Shown piece by piece: positions 47,657-60,854 of a DNA stretch of 64,000 nucleotides; position 1 is the first letter of the stretch; every line of letters starts with the position of its first letter. Made by a program: the position numbers and the translations under genes. Source of the DNA: Anarhynchus alexandrinus (taxonomy: Eukaryota; Chordata; Aves; Charadriiformes; Charadriidae); NCBI GenBank assembly GCA_008711295.1, contig VUYV01000324.1, forward strand, positions 709,638 through 773,637, given 5' to 3'. Below the pieces are notes generated by a model. It was not told where the DNA came from, searched no databases, and saw only the letters and a list, made by a program, of their open reading frames with translations.

Positions 47657-50600
47657 AATCATCCGGAAACTGCATAACAACAAAGGTTTCAATTTCCCAT
47701 TCACTTGCATACCCAACTAAGTAATTTCACTCAGGTGGTTTCAATGAAGTTAATGGAACTCTTAGCAGAAGTCAGTCTGTGAGACTGAGGCCATAGAGGG
47801 CAATTCTATTTTCTCAAATAGGCAAAGGGGGAACAATTTTATTGCACAAGCAGGAACTGGTTCAGAAATAAGCGGGGCAGACTAATCTTCATTTGCTGCC
47901 AATCAACATGTTATAAAGCATGTTGCAAGACTCATTTTATTTCCCTTTTTTCTTTTTGTAAATATTCTGTAGTTACTGTTTGAGATTTTCAAAGGCCAAA
48001 CTCAGAATTTTTAGTCATGATAATTGTTGCAGAAAAGCATAAGGAGATTCAGTTCAAAGAGTGCACAGTCCTATAAAATGGAGAATGAAACAGAAGGAAA
48101 AAAGTACAAACATATGGGATGATACAAAATTGCCACAGCCTGCACTTAATAGAATAAAACCAGTAAATGACTAAATGAGTATGATTGAACAAAATATTTC
48201 TGCTGGAATAAATATTTATTAACAATATTCAAAAAAATCAGAATTGATGCTAGAAATGGTTTGTTGCAGGATAAGCTGTAGGAACATATGATTAATTTAC
48301 AGTAAATACTTTTTTCACAAAATTTATGAAGGAAAGCATTAGAAGAGCCTTTATAAACGGTTTCCTTACTGGTCAATAAATAAAGTTGAGTTAATTCTAC
48401 CATTATCTCCTGGTTTCCCTTTCCAGAGGGAAAACTGAATACATCTCACTTAACTCGGTCATTTTGAATGATGAACATCAAAACCCAAGGCTTTAGTCAT
48501 TCTGTCCTTTCAAGGTAGAGGAAGTAGAAAGCCATGCCATGAGTAGCTAGTGCCATCTTTTGCTGAATTCTCTGCTTCCTAGAAAGATTAACAGTGCTAA
48601 TCTCCAACAAACATTGAATTTTTGCCGGGGGAGTAAACTGTTTTTCTAACGTAAGGGTCACAGAAAGGGTGGGTGTCATAGCCGTACCTTCTTAGTCCTG
48701 GTGAAAGCACATTCCTCTGTGGAAGGGGTAGCAAACTGCCTGGGAAGTCACTGGGCCTGCTCCTCCTGGGTCCGAACCCTGGAAAATGAAAAGCTGTGTC
48801 TACTGTTTTATAATGGAGATGAAGTTGTGCAGTGTACATAACTGTTTGGTGGTGCTGGAATGCAGCATGAGGACATATCATTGCTGCTCGAGTGCTCAGC
48901 AATTCACTGCTACAAGTGGTTTTTGTGGGAGCTCAGAGGGAGTGCTTCTCACTGTAGGTTATTCACCAAGCATGCACAGATGTCCAGGACAGGTGCTCTT
49001 GAGGTGTTACTCCCTGACATAACAGTGATGGTGTTTCTATACCCACTCAGCAAACATATAATTTGTCTGCAGACCCAGAAGCACCTTTGAAACAGTTCCT
49101 ATAGGACAGACGGGAACAACCCTTAGGCCCAAATTCCAAAATCAGAAGATAAACCAGAGGGAAAACTGAATTTCTGGAATTTTTTAAAAATAATGTTCCC
49201 CTAAAGCTACAAATCACTTGAGAAAATCTTGACTCCCATCTTTTTTCCCTGGGAATCCCAGGAAGCAGTATCCTGGCTTTGACACACTTAAGCTGTCTCT
49301 AATGCTCCCTAACTTCCAGGGTCTCTCTTGGCCTTTCCAGCTGTTCTCCGATTATTCTCAATGCTTGACTGCTGCTCTCAACTACTCACCCTCATCCTTT
49401 GTGACAGACCCTCTACCTTTGATGCTGTGATTTTCTGCCATGTATTTTTTCACCTTTGTGCCTTTCTCACCACTCTGAGTCTCAAGGACTAAACTCCTCT
49501 CTCAGATTTTATCAGCAGGGATTTAAGGTTTGGCTTCAAAGAAAATTATGCTCAGATGAAGCTAATGCATCACTTAACACAGTCTTAACACAGACTAAAG
49601 CCTACATATGTGTAAAAAGACTTTCCCCCACACCACCAAATGATGCTTTTAGTAAGCACTGAAATGGGTAAGATTAATAGGTAATGTAAGTAAAACAGCA
49701 GAAATTATATGCTTTTGTTTCAAAGTGCCACACAACAATGGCAAGCTAATCTTTAATGAATTGTCCAAAAAAACCTCAAAATCTCCTAGAAAACGTATCT
49801 TCCATTGGTTGCAAAATTTTTTAGTGTTTCTCTCTTTTGCAAACTTCTGCAAGCCAGGAGAGGAATCAATATCTCCTTCTCTTTACCCACTCTTTCCAAA
49901 TTCTCTACATTGTCATGATCAGGTTGTTTCCTCAGCTGCAGCCTTCAAATATTGATGAGCAAAGGCTGACCCACAAAATGGTTATTACTGTGCAACAAAC
50001 TACGCCTAGGGTTACCTTAAAAATACTATAGGGGATTGGGTTTGTTTTTTCAAGAAAACATAAGTAATTGTAGCATTGTTTACTGTGGAAGTTGCCATAT
50101 GCAATCAGTGTCAAAGGGAATTTTAGGGCTGCTACAGGAAAGAAGGGTTTCTTACGCTTGTGTATCCTTATAGCTGCTAGACAGAAGTTCAGTTTATTTC
50201 CCTTGTAAGTAACTACTGTACCTGTGCATGACATTTCTTCATAAAAGAAGCAGATTTTTTTTTTTTGTCTTGACCTACTTTAGCTCTTAGGAAAATGAGT
50301 AACTTCTCTAAACGTCCCTATTGCCTGTCTCCTGACAAACTGTTCTCGCATCTGCTAAACTTCATCCAAACCTTTTTTTTCTGTGCCTCGGATGACTGCT
50401 TAAGTTTGTGTTTGTGAGATCAAATGAAGTCCTCCACAGCTGCACAGTATTCCTTTCTTTTTTTTTTTTCTTCTTATTTGGTAGGTGTTTGTAGTACTGT
50501 ATTACATACTTACAATTGACAGTTGTAGTGTACACAGGAACATAAAAGGTAACAGTGGCTCCCTTTTAGCCATTTTTTTTTTTAGATTTAATTACTTCTT

Positions 50601-51521
50601 CTTAAAAAACAATACATTTGAGAGACATTTTTAGGTTTTGAATGTGACAGTGCAGTGCTGTGGATTTCATCCCCGCATCCAAAATTTCCTGCGGCTGCCA
50701 TGGGAATTCTTAATTTACCGTGTTAGCCAATGTCAGCAGTAGTAAAGAAGACCACACAGAGTCAAAATTTAATTTAAAATATGCACTCACTAGAGATTCA
50801 AGTTCTGACAGACATCTGTAGAAAATAAACTATCCCTGGGCATGGTGAGCAGGCAACAGGTTCTCCTCGTCCTGGCACCATGGACCCTCTGTAGTGTACA
50901 AGCCATCACCATCAGAGATGTACTCTTTCAAGCAATGCACATGGGTTTTCTTATCCCTTCTTGTTTGCCTGATTCTTTTTTAAGCTTTGTTTACCAACTG
51001 ATACATGACTAAACTTCAATTATAGAGCATGCTAATTAGACCGCAGTTGTCTTTTAGTAGGTGTTGTAATATTTCAGGATCTCTATGGTCAGAAGCTACA
51101 CTTGTTTTAGCCCAGATGCTCCCCTGTATAGTAGATCTTGCTCCTTTAAATTAAAATGGTCTAGTTAATGTATGGTTATAGATTGCTTTTTTCTATAAGA
51201 ACTTTAGGTCACAAGATTACACAAGGAACGCAGATTAAACCACAAAAGTTATCCCAGGTACTTCAAGAAAAAATACCATTAGCATAATGGTATAGGAAAA
51301 TGCTATTTTTAAAATGGAAATTAACTATAATTGCTAAAAGAGTAGATAAGATGTTCAGTGCAAAAGTGTAGCAGAATTTCTGATCCAGAATAATTTAGTT
51401 CACTTTATCTCACTGCCTTGGGCCCTATTAAATAACATCACACATTGTTCAAATTGGCCATTTTAGGACAGTTACATATTAGAAGAACTCTTGAAAAAGG
51501 CAAAGACTGTGTAAATAACGG
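47657..51521. other. Non-coding, no recognised gene
   Basis: AT-rich sequence with T runs near 50250, 50370, 50455 and 50573. Short frames around 48597-49090 on both strands sit in a slightly less AT-rich patch but show no domain, no conserved splice arrangement and no repeat signature that I recognise. Confidence 0.5.
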
Positions 51522-52080
51522 TGTCCTGGCTTCAGCTGGGATAGAGTTAATTTTCTTCCTAGTAGCTGTAAAAATCTAGTAAAAAAAAAATAATTTGTAA
51601 AAATCTAGCCTAGTAAATCTTTTGGATTTAGTATGAGAATAAAGTTGATAACACATAATATTTTAGTTGTTGCTAAGTAATGTTTATATTAAGTCAAGGA
51701 CTTTTTCAGCTTCCAATAGAAACTCAGAGGGAGCATAGATAGGACAAGCTGGCCAAAGGAATATTCCATACCATAGATGTCATACTCAGTATGTAAATGG
51801 GGGTTGGGAGCGGAGCAGGAATCCACGATCACTGCTCAGGACGGGCTGGGCAATCAATCATCAGGTGGTGAACTATCACATTGCATCACTTATTTTGTAT
51901 ATTCTTTTATCATTATTGCTATTATTATCTTCTCTTCCATTACTGTTCTATTAAACTGTCTTTATCTCAACACGCGAGGTTTCCTTTTTTTCCGTTTCTC
52001 CTCCCCTATCCCACTGGGGGTGGAGGGAGTGAGTGAACAGCTGCATGGTCCTGGTTGCTGGTTAGGGTTAAACCATGACA
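51522..52080 (+). mobile_element. Solo LTR of an avian endogenous retrovirus (ERVL-like)
   Basis: The LTR begins TGTCCTGGCTTCAGCTGGGA and ends GGTTAAACCATGACA. The flanking 5-mers are AACGG (51517-51521) and AACAG (52081-52085), a target duplication with one later change. A degenerate TATA (TATGTAAA, 51790-51797) sits in the conserved context CATACTCAG. ATTAAA is at 51950-51955, followed by CTGTCTTTATCTCAAC. Near the 5' end TGTAAAAATCTAG is duplicated (51567-51579 and 51596-51608) around an A run, a small local expansion. No internal genes. Confidence 0.92.
51950..51955 (+). promoter_or_regulatory. LTR polyadenylation signal (ATTAAA)
   Basis: It lies in the block TTCTATTAAACTGTCTTTAT shared with the LTR at 39606 and, inverted, the one at 3120. 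Confidence 0.65.
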
Positions 52081-53072
52081 AACAGCCATTGCTAAGTCTT
52101 CAGCAAAGTCCACAAAGCTGATGAAGACAAGTTTTTTTCCTGAGCTGCAGTTTCTGTCTTTACTGCTCACAGAACAGATTTAGTCTCCTTCATGTTCATT
52201 GTTTCCTTTCTCAGATTTTTCCCCAACATTTTTCTTAGAAGATCATCTTGAATGAGCTACTCTCAAAATACATTTTTGTTTTTTTCTGTCTTGTGTTAAC
52301 TTCAGTCTGTCCACAAACATAAGTACAGTTCTGGACCTTAGAAATTTTCAATTTCCTTTGTTAATTTGATTCTGTCTTCTTGTGTGTACTGAAAATAATT
52401 TATTTCCTTCAGATTTTCCTCTGTGATATTCTTCCCCAGTTATTTGACTATGCTGTAAAGCTTGAATCTAATTATGAAACAATATTTATCTGTGCATCCA
52501 GTCTAGTTTATAATCCCTATTTATGCAAATATTCCACTCATTGTCTTAAACATCCAAACCTGAGAGAGTAAGAAAAAAAAATACAAAGAAAAGTCCAAAG
52601 TTTATGACCTTTACTTGAATTATAAATAAGCATTAAGTGTCTTTGATAGTATTCTTTTCATTTAAATGGCACAATAGAATCTGAGCCAAGAAGCAAGCAA
52701 GGTATAAACAAAGAAGGAAAGGAGTATAGCTCTTAATTCTGGTAGCTAAGGGAAAGGAATACAAAATATTTGCTATTTTTTTCAGATAACTGTGAATTTT
52801 TACCCCATTCTGGAATAAAAAAGGAGACTGAATGCAGACAGAGTATAGTTCTACATCCATGGGCTTGAGCAAAGCATCACAGGGTTTGTGTACAGCATTG
52901 ATAAGAAGTTAAATATGAGAATGTAGTTGGAAGTCAAACAGAAAACAGGCAAATTTTCAATCCCCAGTTTTGTGCTCCTCTCTTACCATGAGTTTATATT
53001 CTCAGACATTGCCCTTTCTGTCTCCCTGCCTTGCAATAGCCTAAAGGTGACCAGTTCCCCGTGGAGGTGAAG
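52081..53072. other. Spacer between two solo LTRs
   Basis: About 1 kb of AT-rich, non-coding sequence. It does not look like retroviral gag, pol or env. The two flanking LTRs are of different families and opposite strands, so it is not the inside of a provirus. Confidence 0.65.
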
Positions 53073-53195
53073 ACCCCTGTCGTGGTTTGAGCCAAACTGG
53101 CCACTGCGCGGAACAACAGATGCTCTCCCCTACCTCTCTTCAAAGAGAGGCAGGAAAGAGAGAGAGACTTACGAGTTTAGAAGGAACTAAACTAC

Positions 53196-53201
53196 TTTAA
53201 T
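53196..53201 (-). promoter_or_regulatory. Candidate LTR polyadenylation signal (ATTAAA)
   Basis: TTTAAT on the plus strand reads ATTAAA on the LTR strand, about 240 bases downstream of the TATA box. This spacing suits an LTR R region. Confidence 0.45.
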
Positions 53202-53438
53202 GAAATATTAATAATAAAATAAAAACAAAATAATGAAATATATATAAAATCATATCAAGCTCCCCGGATGACAATCATGTCACTATCTGGCACTGGGAAG
53301 CCCCAGACTGGACTCAGTGATGGATGGAAACTGAATTCTGGATCTGGATTCAGGATCAGGATCAAAAGCAGACAACTAGACAGAGTCCCTCTTGGACGCT
53401 GACCATTGAAATAGAGGGCTGACCCTGTGGTCCCTCAG

Positions 53439-53449
53439 CTTTTATACTG
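53439..53449 (-). promoter_or_regulatory. LTR TATA box (AGTATAAAAG)
   Basis: The reverse complement of CTTTTATACTG gives an intact TATAAAAG motif, the best-preserved promoter signal in the window. The expected transcript would run leftward. No expression evidence is available. Confidence 0.65.
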
Positions 53450-53795
53450 AGCATGAGGCAGATGGGATGGAATACCTTGTTGGTCAGTTTTGGATCACCT
53501 GTCCTGTCCGCTCCTCTCCACATGTGGGACCCCTCTATGCTTTTCTGCTTCCGACCCTCCAACGGGGCAAATAACAAAGTTAGCTGAACTTGGGTGTTAT
53601 AGCAATAAGTATAAGCAAGAGCCTCTCTGCATACCATTTTTTAGCATCAACTACAAACATAGGTCTTATCACTCTGAGAAAGTGAATAATTTCTGCACAA
53701 TATGCTGCTAATTTCAGGAGTTAGAAGAGGCTTAGCTAAAAAGGAAACTTACTGCATAGAAAATCGATTGTTTTACCTCAAACCAGGACAACCCC

Positions 53796-54459
53796 ACTGA
53801 CTGTGGGGAAGCACTTTCATTTTCTCCTGGAAATAACAAAGAAAAAAAAAAGAGAGAGTTCTTCAGAACAGCTTAAACACATATACCAAATGATTTAAAA
53901 ATGAATAATAAGTGTTATCACTGATTACGATTTGTAAAAGTTGCATATGTGATAAATATTGTGATGTTAGCACAATAACCTAGCGGTACTGACATAGCTT
54001 ACACCGTTATCAAAGTTCAGCTCCTCGGATGTAAGAGTTTATTGGGGAGCTTCAGGTAATTGAAGCAACACATACATGCATGCCCACACGTTCAGAACCA
54101 TGCACACACGTGCATATACCCATTCCTTTCACTTTCCTGTCTATTCCTATTTTCTGAGGAAACACTGACTTACGTTTTGTCATGGAAAGAAGAAAACAAT
54201 ACTTTTGCGGGCTGACGTGAGCCTTAAACGACTTATCAACAGTGACAGCAGTATGTGTAGAGGAGATTCTAATGTGAGCCTGAAAGCAAGATGAGCGTGG
54301 GTTTAGCTGTTGGCTGAGTAAAAAGGAAACAGGGAGGCTGTGGCCCAGTGGCCTGCCAAATACAAGGCACGTGTACCACTAGGAAAAGAGAGCCAAGTGT
54401 GGTTGACCTACTTATATCTGATCTGCTTTAATACTGTCTTATACCCAGTTCTTGAAAGC
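53796..54459. other. Non-coding, no recognised feature
   Basis: AT-rich at first, with alternating CACACATG-like words at 54065-54120, then rising GC content. No coding block. Confidence 0.5.
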
Positions 54460-55020
54460 ACTAGATGTTTTCAGGGCCCTGCGTGCCTTCCCTGCAGCCC
54501 CCAGGGTTCGACTGCTTGGGCTCGGGGCCAACTTTGAAGATGCTTCTCTCTGGCCGTGAGAAGCCTCAGCAGTGACCTGCCCCGCTGGGCGCAGGAGCTG
54601 CTTTTAAGCTCAGGCTCTCACCCTTGATCTCTGTCTGAACAATGCTGCAGGTATGCTTGTGCCCAGTCCTGTGCCTCCCTGACTCCAACCCAGAGCCTAA
54701 CTTGCCGATGTGATTCTGTGACTTTTTAGCTTGACCTCGGACCTGCCTCATCACTATGGACCTGTCTGACCTGTTGGACTCTTGGCTGAACCCAATGACC
54801 GCTGCCAGAGCTGCTCGCCTGTGTTCATCCTGTGTGGCACCTGCACTGCCACCACTGCCTGCCTCCGGGTCACCTGCAAGGGTGCTGCCTGCTCTTGCTG
54901 CTTCCTGGCAGCTCTAATAGCCAGAGCAGCATAAGCATCTGATTAGCAAGTGCAACCACTTATAGTGCATAAATATCCTATAAATGCCAGGTGGAAGGTT
55001 AATAATAAATAAGCACGCAA
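54460..55020 (+). mobile_element. GC-rich LTR-like repeat fragment
   Basis: Composition jumps to GC-rich. The words GCTTGACCTCGGACCTGCCT, ACTCTTGGCTGAACCC and CTGCCACCACTGCCTGCC are, from memory, typical of a dispersed avian LTR family. Downstream lie a TATA-like CCTATAAATGCC (about 54977) and AATAATAAATAAGCA (about 55003). Neither end nor a target duplication could be fixed, so both the class and the strand are tentative. The alternative is a GC-rich unique island. Confidence 0.4.
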
Positions 55021-58000
55021 AAAAAATTAACCCCATCTAATATAAGGAGAGCACTAGATGACTTGAACTCCTCTGTACCTACTCTGGGGCTGCCTGGTCA
55101 TTAGGAAAGGGATTGGGTTGGGTTGGTCTGATTTTGCTTCATTTTCTACTTGTTATTCTGCCTTGATAAAGGAGCCCGAGTGACAACACCAGCATGGAAG
55201 TGATCTGGTAACTGGATGCTTTGGGGTCCCTGAAAGAGATGGGAGGACCCCGAAGCTGTTGGCCATTGCCCGGTATATGAACAGCTGCGCTCTGGAGTAG
55301 TCTGCAAACAGAGAGGTCCCCGCAAGATGCTGAAGGGAGCAGAAACAGCTTTCATATTAGAAAGGCCATATGTTTCTATGCATGGCACATTCTGCACCAT
55401 GCACTTATATCACATCTAGAAAAAATTCTGAGATTCTGGCAGCCTCAACATTTGCAGTATTGGAGAGCTTGTGACTAGAGAATTTATATGAAAACAGAAA
55501 AAAGAAAATCTTTTTTTTTCCCCAAAGTGTGTAAATCTGGAACACCCAGTGGCTGACTTGTCTCATTACGCCTGTATCCTTGATCCAGCTGTATAAAACT
55601 ATTTAATTCTCAGGGAATTCCCTGCAGTTCTCTGCAAGCTCAAAGACTTTCAACTCGCGGGTCTTCTGCCAGCATACTGACCTGAGTTGTCTAACCTGAA
55701 TCTGAGCATTAGTCTTCATTTAGTTGAGATCACTGGCTGTGATCTCTGCTGCTGCACAACCACAGTGAGGAGTTCAGTGAGAGTGACAACCAGTTCTATG
55801 TTCAGCCTAAAAAGGAGAAAATATGAAAGAATCATCATAATGGGAAAAGAGTAGAGAAATCTACCTAGGTGAAGCCTACAAGGGAAGGGTTTTTGTTTCT
55901 ATATTCTGTTCAGGGCTATTGTTTGGGAGAGAAGAGGATTTTTTTCTGCCTTTGGACAAAGTTACAGTGCTGACTTATTAAAAAGAAAATTTAGTCATTC
56001 TCATGGTAGTGATTCTGCCTAGCAGGCTGACAGGTTGAGCACACATATATAATGCAGCCTCTGAAAAACAATCTTACTGATGTCAGATTACATGAATGAG
56101 TCATGAGTATTTATCAGTGCGTCTGAATATTTATAGTAGAAAAACAAGGTTTGTTTTATTCGGTACTGTGCTCTGTGTCAAATAAACTTATGAAACTAGT
56201 AGACAGTCTAATACTATCATTGCTGTAGATACCTAATTTTACACACCATGTACGTGTTATATGTTGTACATTAAAAATAGCATTCTATTGTCTTGCTTTA
56301 GACACAACTTCTGCTGTAGCCTGTAATGGATCTGTAGGAATTCTGAATGTCACTTCCTTTATTCCAGTAGTAATCATAAATTACCTCATGTCAAGTATGT
56401 TGAGAGTCCTCTATGGGTTTCACTTCATTATTTGGCTGTGTATATACCTGCAGCACAAGCAGTGTTCAGTTACCTGGGGTCATTTTCATTCATAGGTATT
56501 CTGTAGACCTGTCATTTATAAATACCTAGGGTCCTTGTACACTCAAGCATAAACTGTTCATTATAGCTCCAATCATTTCATACTTATTAAAGTCAATAAA
56601 ATACTGTATAAAAGATATTGCCTAAGAAACATGTACACCACTAAAATACTTAAACTTATTTATAACCTCTTTTTAAACATTCATATAAGCACTCAGTGTC
56701 TGAATTAAATATATCTCTTGTAAAGTCTTCTGAGATTTTTAAATGCCTTTATATGAAAACCAGAAAATTCTTAGTTCAAGTTTATTTATGCAGAAGTTCT
56801 CTAGGCTTGCCTTTGAGATTCAAAATCGTAATCTACTAAATTATGTTCAGAAAGTTCCATTCAAAGAGAAGAGTAAAGAAATCAGCTGTAACAATTAAAA
56901 ATTCCATAAGACCTTGCCATTTTTCCAATGCTAAAAGAAAAAAAAATCTGAAAATCAAATAATTTAACAGAATTAGGGGAGATATGTTCAGCTCTTGCTT
57001 CGGTCATTGAATTGTTTGTAAACATTATCCAAAACTCCCACATTTTATATCACTATTACATCTATTATTATTTGCCTTAAAAAATAAGAAAAGAACCTGA
57101 ATCTTAAAGCAAAATAACATTTAAGTAGAAAAATGTGTGAACAGCTTTATTTATTATGCTTTAGACATACTGTCTCCAAGGTATCTTAAAACACTTGCTT
57201 TTGCAGGCTTTCTACAAATGCCTAAACAGATTATTAAAAAAAAAAATAATCCCCATACTTTTATACTATATTCATATCTTCCTTTGGCTTAAGATAAACT
57301 TTTCATACTACTCAGGTTTTATCCATGACCAACTGCTGATAACAGCCTATTCAACCTCCCCGTAGATTTATCCTGAACATTTTTCTTACATAAAGAATTA
57401 TCTGGCACATAAAAATTCAGGGTTTCTGGTTTGGTCTTAGTTTACTCTTTTTGTTTTATAGGAAATAACCATGGTAAAGGGACATGGACACTTATGACTG
57501 CAAAGGTCCACCTGGTAAATAATAATTTAGTTGTTATAAGGACCATTTTAGGACATCTCATTGCTTCCACAGTAACAGAATTTTCTTATCTTGCTAACAG
57601 CTGCTTTGCTACTACTATAAACAAGATACTTATCTTCTTCAAATATCAAGCTTAATTCTGCCTGAACACATATGTCCAAACCCTGTGTTCGGATAGGAAA
57701 TGATAAATTAAACTCTAGATTTCTAAACATAATTTTTAGCATAATTTTGTTACATCTGTAAAAGCCTTATCACAGCCAATTGCCCTTTATTTTATTTTCT
57801 TGGTTGTGGGGTTTTTTTTGTGTTTTTTATTTAATGTGTCTGTCAGAAAAGAGAAAATGTGGGTGCAAAATGGAACACACTTTCTGGATTACATTATGAA
57901 TCATGAGGAAGACCTTATATCTTAACTTTCTGTGTGGGTGGTCAGTCACGGACAGCCTTAATTCTTCTTGATCATGGCCTACCACAGCTCACATACTGAT

Positions 58001-58892
58001 TTTTCTCTCAGTTCAAGTGATATTTTTATAGATGTTCAGTTTGCCACTGGCTATGGAGAATTAACATGCAGATGTTCAATATTTTTTTGCAGGGCTTTAT
58101 GCTATGTGATAATAAAATCAAGAGAGGTTGTTGCAAAATCTTAAACACCTATTGCAAAAGGACACAATAATATAGCCTCTTCTAGGTTCCTAGAAACCCA
58201 GTAGAGTTATTGGTAAAGGACAGAAGTTGAGAGAAGTGAAAAATTCTGTTTAAAGATAACTTATAAGAAGAAAAAAAAGATATGTACACCAAAGAGACTG
58301 TGTCTACTATGTGTCTAGCAGCAGCTGCTAAACAGTGAAAAATTTGTTTGTGTTCTTAGCTGAGATATCAGATGTGTTCATCTGACAAAATGTGGATGTT
58401 CCACTTTCAGGCTTGGTCTCTCTCTCTGATGTGAATTAAAATGAAATATTGTTGCTGTTTGTTGAAATGTCTCAAGGCATCTCTTAACTCTGTGTATTAT
58501 AATTTGAAGAATCTTGCCATGGTTTCTTATTTTTGCTCTATTATTTTTCCTCTGTCTGCATCTCCTCTGATGTTATGTATCTCATTCTGTCCACACTTTA
58601 ATTGTAAAAGCAGCTGTCACCATTAGCTTAAGAGTGTCGGTCAAAATAAAGTAAAACCTGTAATGATTAAATTAATACTGTGGATAATATCTGTGATTTG
58701 AACAATAGAAGCTGAGCATGAAGAATAACTAATCTGTCTTCCTCTAGCATTGTTTACTATGAAACAATAGAATTTTATATGTGGTATATGTGCAGGGCAG
58801 AAATTATTAAATTCTCTTCCATTGACACAAGGTCATTTGTTATTGTCGAACACAGAAAGGAAAGGAGTATGTTTAAATACCTGTGAACCCTC

Positions 58893-58923
58893 TCACACAT
58901 ACACACGTACACACATACACACG
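58893..58923. repeat. Imperfect (CA)n microsatellite
   Basis: CACACATACACACGTACACACATACACACG: a CA repeat broken by T and G substitutions. Confidence 0.9.
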
Positions 58924-60834
58924 CATTCCAAAAGGCAAATGTACTCATCTCCAGTCACAGCCTTCTCTTCAACTACTGAATCACTGAGTTTGCCTATAGG
59001 ACCATTTTAATCCTTCTTCGTTCTCCATCCTAGTCAAGACCATGAATTGTTTTCCCCAAGAAAGAACTTTACTGTCCAAATTCACTGTATAACAACATTA
59101 TTTTTAGGTGAGTCCCTTCACTGGTAAAGGAAACAGCTCAGCTGTTACAAGAACGGGGACTGAAGCTGCTTTCAGACACTTCTCTGCAGAGAAGTAAGCA
59201 GCAAAACCAAGAAATCTGTCAGTACTGCTTCTAAGTGTGTCTTACAGAGATGTCTCAGTAAATATTGGAGTGTTCCAAAGGGGAATTAGATAGGAAAATG
59301 TATTAGATCTTTTTAGCTGTCTCTCAAAGACATTGCTTTTGTGTTTTCTCCAACTTCTCCTTTGATCGTAAGCCACAATTAATAAACAGTTCCTGTGTAT
59401 TGTGTTGTTCATTCTACATGATTGTACCTGTACAGAAAGAAGATTCAGGGATCTTGTGACACCATATGAGGAGCAGTTGGTGATTTCCAATTTACCAAGA
59501 ATTTTGTTTTTTCTTTCCTTATTAGAGTTATTTGAAAGTAAAGTTCCAGTTGCTTCTGTTTTCCAGTGTGCTGGATCTCAATTGAGAGTCTGCCTCCGGC
59601 TATTCCTTTCTCCTTGACTGGTAATCATCACTGGACAGTGTTGAGGCCAGAGGGGCAGCAGTGACTTATAGTGTGGCTCTGGATCAAGTTCAATTTATAC
59701 AAACTATGTTTGTATTACGATGATCTTCTTGAATGCATCACTACTGTTGGGGTCTTCTGTATTTTACTATGCATACATTATAAAACAAAGTAAAAGAGAA
59801 TAAGATATCAGCTAGACACTGAAATTGTCAATATTTTATTGGATGTTTTTAAATTATTTGGATCTGCATACTGTTTTGGATTTGTTTTCATTAATATTGT
59901 GATTTTAATTATGTAAGCATTTGTGTCAGCTTTACACTGAAAGTAGCTGCCATTAAAATATGCTGCATGTTACAGAGGAACATACACAATGGTTTCTTCT
60001 TCTGTAGCTTCTCTGTCACTAGATAATAATCCATTAAAATAATATGGCATAGGTAAAAGTAATTAATATGTACCGTTATATTTTATATTTAGGAAGAAGA
60101 CTGAAGAAAAAAGCCACAGCAAAGACATCTGTTAGATGCTGATGGTGGTACTAGAGGAAAAAAAAAGAGCTAGGCACTAGAATTGAACTTTTCACTTGAA
60201 AGTTGCACCATCTAAAACACCCATAGGAGCAGCTGATTAACAGCTGTTTACCAACTGAACTTCATAAAGCATCTCTGTTCTTTACATGGATATCTGGCCG
60301 TGCTCCACCCTAATAATTTGTTTCTAAATTTAGTCTATTAGGAGTTTATGTTACAACTGTGTCTGAAGATGGTTTTCAGAAAGAGAACTCTTCATTTCCG
60401 CCTCCTACAGTTTCTTTTCTGTGCAAGAAAATTCATATTTTCAGGAAACGTTTGCAATATTTCTGTAGACCAGTGAAGAGCAAAGTCATTTTTCTTTCAA
60501 CTGACAGTAGTATCATTAGCTTAAGTTTCAGTATATCTCTTTCAACAAAAAAAATGCAGTAATTTATTTTGTCATTATTCCCTCTTTTTCTGCTAAATAT
60601 GTGACTATTATCACATATTCTTATTAACATTTTCCTCAAAAGTGTCCTTCTATAAAGTAACCTGCACATTTACGTGTCTTTTCCTTCTTTGATGCTTGAA
60701 ACTGGGTTAAATCATTGAAACTGGTGAGAGTAATGGCTGCCCAAGACTGAAGCTAAAAGCAGGGGGGAAAGCTTATGGAAATGGTGTTAGCTTCAAAATA
60801 CCAAATGCTGTCTGCTGGAGCTGTTACGGTTTGT

Positions 60835-60854
60835 AAAAAAAAAAAAAAAAAAAG
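60835..60854. repeat. Poly-A run
   Basis: A run of 20 A. No upstream retroposed sequence was recognised, so it is listed only as a homopolymer. Confidence 0.9.

Larger units (their letters stand above)
53078..53790 (-). mobile_element. Solo LTR, second avian ERV family
   Basis: The element has near-perfect terminal inverted repeats: TGTCGTGGTTTGAG at 53078-53091 and the complement of TGTCCTGGTTTGAG at 53777-53790 (13 of 14). A perfect 5-bp target duplication ACCCC lies at 53073-53077 and 53791-53795. On the minus strand CAGTATAAAAGCTGAGGGAC supplies a clear TATA box, and ATTAAAG (plus 53196-53201) is a candidate polyadenylation signal. The U3-equivalent region is 53450-53790. Its body differs from the three other LTRs. 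No coding sequence is attached. The short frames within it are chance. Confidence 0.92.

Noticed and set aside
48597..49090. Possible coding exons on either strand
   Set aside because: Frames overlap on both strands, none matches a known family, and no consistent acceptor and donor pair keeps a frame open.
39606..52080. A provirus bounded by the LTRs at 39606 and 51522
   Set aside because: Each LTR has its own different target duplication (ACTTT; AACGG/AACAG), so they are separate insertions. The DNA between holds CR1 and unique sequence, not gag, pol or env.
51522..53790. A provirus bounded by the LTRs at 51522 and 53078
   Set aside because: The LTRs belong to different families, face opposite ways, have separate target duplications, and the 1-kb spacer has no retroviral coding sequence.
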